The notes under the pieces: model-generated
The model's database searches: none
Told to the model about the DNA's origin: nothing
The model's input: the letters and a program-made list of their open reading frames with translations, nothing else
DNA from: Candidatus Aminicenantota bacterium
GTDB lineage: Bacteria > Acidobacteriota > Aminicenantia > UBA2199
Length of the DNA stretch: 34,006 nucleotides
Assembly: GCA_016926835.1 (NCBI GenBank)
Contig: JAFGNX010000077.1
Location: forward strand, 1-34,006
Reading direction: 5' to 3'
Program-made: the position numbers and the translations under genes
Shown here: positions 33,100 through 34,006 of the stretch, one piece after another
Position numbering within the stretch: position 1 is the first letter of the stretch
How the letters are laid out: each line of letters starts with the position of its first letter

Positions 33100-34006
33100 C
33101 CGGATACGGAGTCGCCCGCAGATTAGATCGTTTGTACGCATCAGCGGTGGTTCACCAACTGGAAAAGCATGACCGCCTGGTGGTGATCAGCGATTTGCAT
33201 ATGGGAGATGGCGGCAGATTAGACGATTTCAGTCACAACGGCCCCCTGCTGGAAAACGCCCTGAAACACTACTATCTGCCCGAGGGATTTCATTTGCTTT
33301 TGAACGGAGACATCGAAGAACTGCAGCGGTTCTCCATGGACCGCGTACGGGCTCGCTGGCGCGAGTTGATTCATGTTTTTAGCGAATTTGAGTCTCTGAA
33401 CAGATTGACCCGCTTGATTGGCAATCACGACATGTCGCCGGCTTCCCTGGGTCCGGGAATGCGCGAACCCGGACATGCCGTTCGCCTGCGTACCGCATCC
33501 GGAGAGATTCTGGTTTTTCATGGGCATCAGGCTGCGCTCTACGGGCCGCTTTTCAATCGCATTCTGGGATGGTTTCTGCGCTGGATTGCCTCACCCCTGG
33601 GCATTCGCAATTACACCGTGGCCTTTAACAGTCGTCGCAAATACCGCTACGAAAAACGGATTTACCGTTTTGCCCGCAGCAATCGCATCATGACCATCGT
33701 CGGACATACCCACCGCCCTTTGTTCGAGTCGATGTCCCGACTGGACACCTTGAAAATGCAGATTGAATCCGCTTGCCGCCGCTTGGCCCGCAAACCCGAC
33801 TCGCGGTTGGCCGCCGACATCCGCGACATGAAAAGTGAATTCTTCGAGCTGACACACTCCCGGAAAAAATACGCAGGGCAAAGCATGTTGTATCACCAGG
33901 GCCTTCTGGTCCCCTGCCTGTTCAATTCGGGAAGCGCAATCGCGCCCGGAGGCGTCACTGCACTGGAAATCGACCGGGGCACAGCCAACTTGAGCCTCTG
34001 GTTTCA
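33096..34006 (+). CDS. Calcineurin-like metallophosphoesterase, truncated at the right edge
   Basis: Manual translation MTGYGVARRLDRLYASAVVHQLEKHDRLVVISDLHMGDGG...LLNGDIEEL...LIGNHDMSPAS...IVGHTHRPL with no stop to 34006. ATGA overlap with the ABC-F stop. Confidence 0.88.
   Translation, partial: MTGYGVARRLDRLYASAVVHQLEKHDRLVVISDLHMGDGGRLDDFSHNGPLLENALKHYYLPEGFHLLLNGDIEELQRFSMDRVRARWRELIHVFSEFESLNRLTRLIGNHDMSPASLGPGMREPGHAVRLRTASGEILVFHGHQAALYGPLFNRILGWFLRWIASPLGIRNYTVAFNSRRKYRYEKRIYRFARSNRIMTIVGHTHRPLFESMSRLDTLKMQIESACRRLARKPDSRLAADIRDMKSEFFELTHSRKKYAGQSMLYHQGLLVPCLFNSGSAIAPGGVTALEIDRGTANLSLWF

Overview
The window looks like an ordinary, gene-dense bacterial chromosomal segment, probably from a Gram-negative organism because it encodes outer-membrane-type proteins. 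It is made almost entirely of housekeeping genes. I see 21 confident protein-coding genes and one small membrane ORF that the supplied track missed. Left to right: metH (-, truncated at the left edge), a 58-aa DUF2892/YgaP-like protein (-), recD2 (-), a beta-barrel protein (+), dnaG (+), rpoD (+), a XerC/D recombinase (-), an MBL-fold hydrolase (-), gpmI (-), a hybrid PAS histidine kinase (+), a FadL/OmpP1 porin (+), a DeoC/FbaB-type class I aldolase (+), metK (+), a REC-HD-GYP regulator (+), rimI (-), tsaB (-), an RsbW-like ATPase (-), mutS (+), ahcY (-), an ArsR-methyltransferase fusion (-), ligA (+), a Nif3-like protein (+), a TraB/GumN protein (+), an ABC-F ATPase (+) and a metallophosphoesterase (+, truncated at the right edge). 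I saw no rRNA, tRNA, CRISPR array, transposase, prophage or defence island, and no clear new multi-gene system. The most interesting signals are non-coding. First, several genes have sigma70-like promoters whose -10 box ends 6-8 nt before the ATG with no Shine-Dalgarno sequence, which suggests leaderless mRNAs. Second, a perfect palindrome sits inside the promoter of the ArsR-methyltransferase/ahcY unit, a candidate SAH/methyl-cycle regulator. Third, two structured intergenic elements of about 119 bp could be dispersed repeats. Fourth, a hairpin overlaps the aldolase Shine-Dalgarno. Homology calls come from reading motifs by eye; no database search was run.
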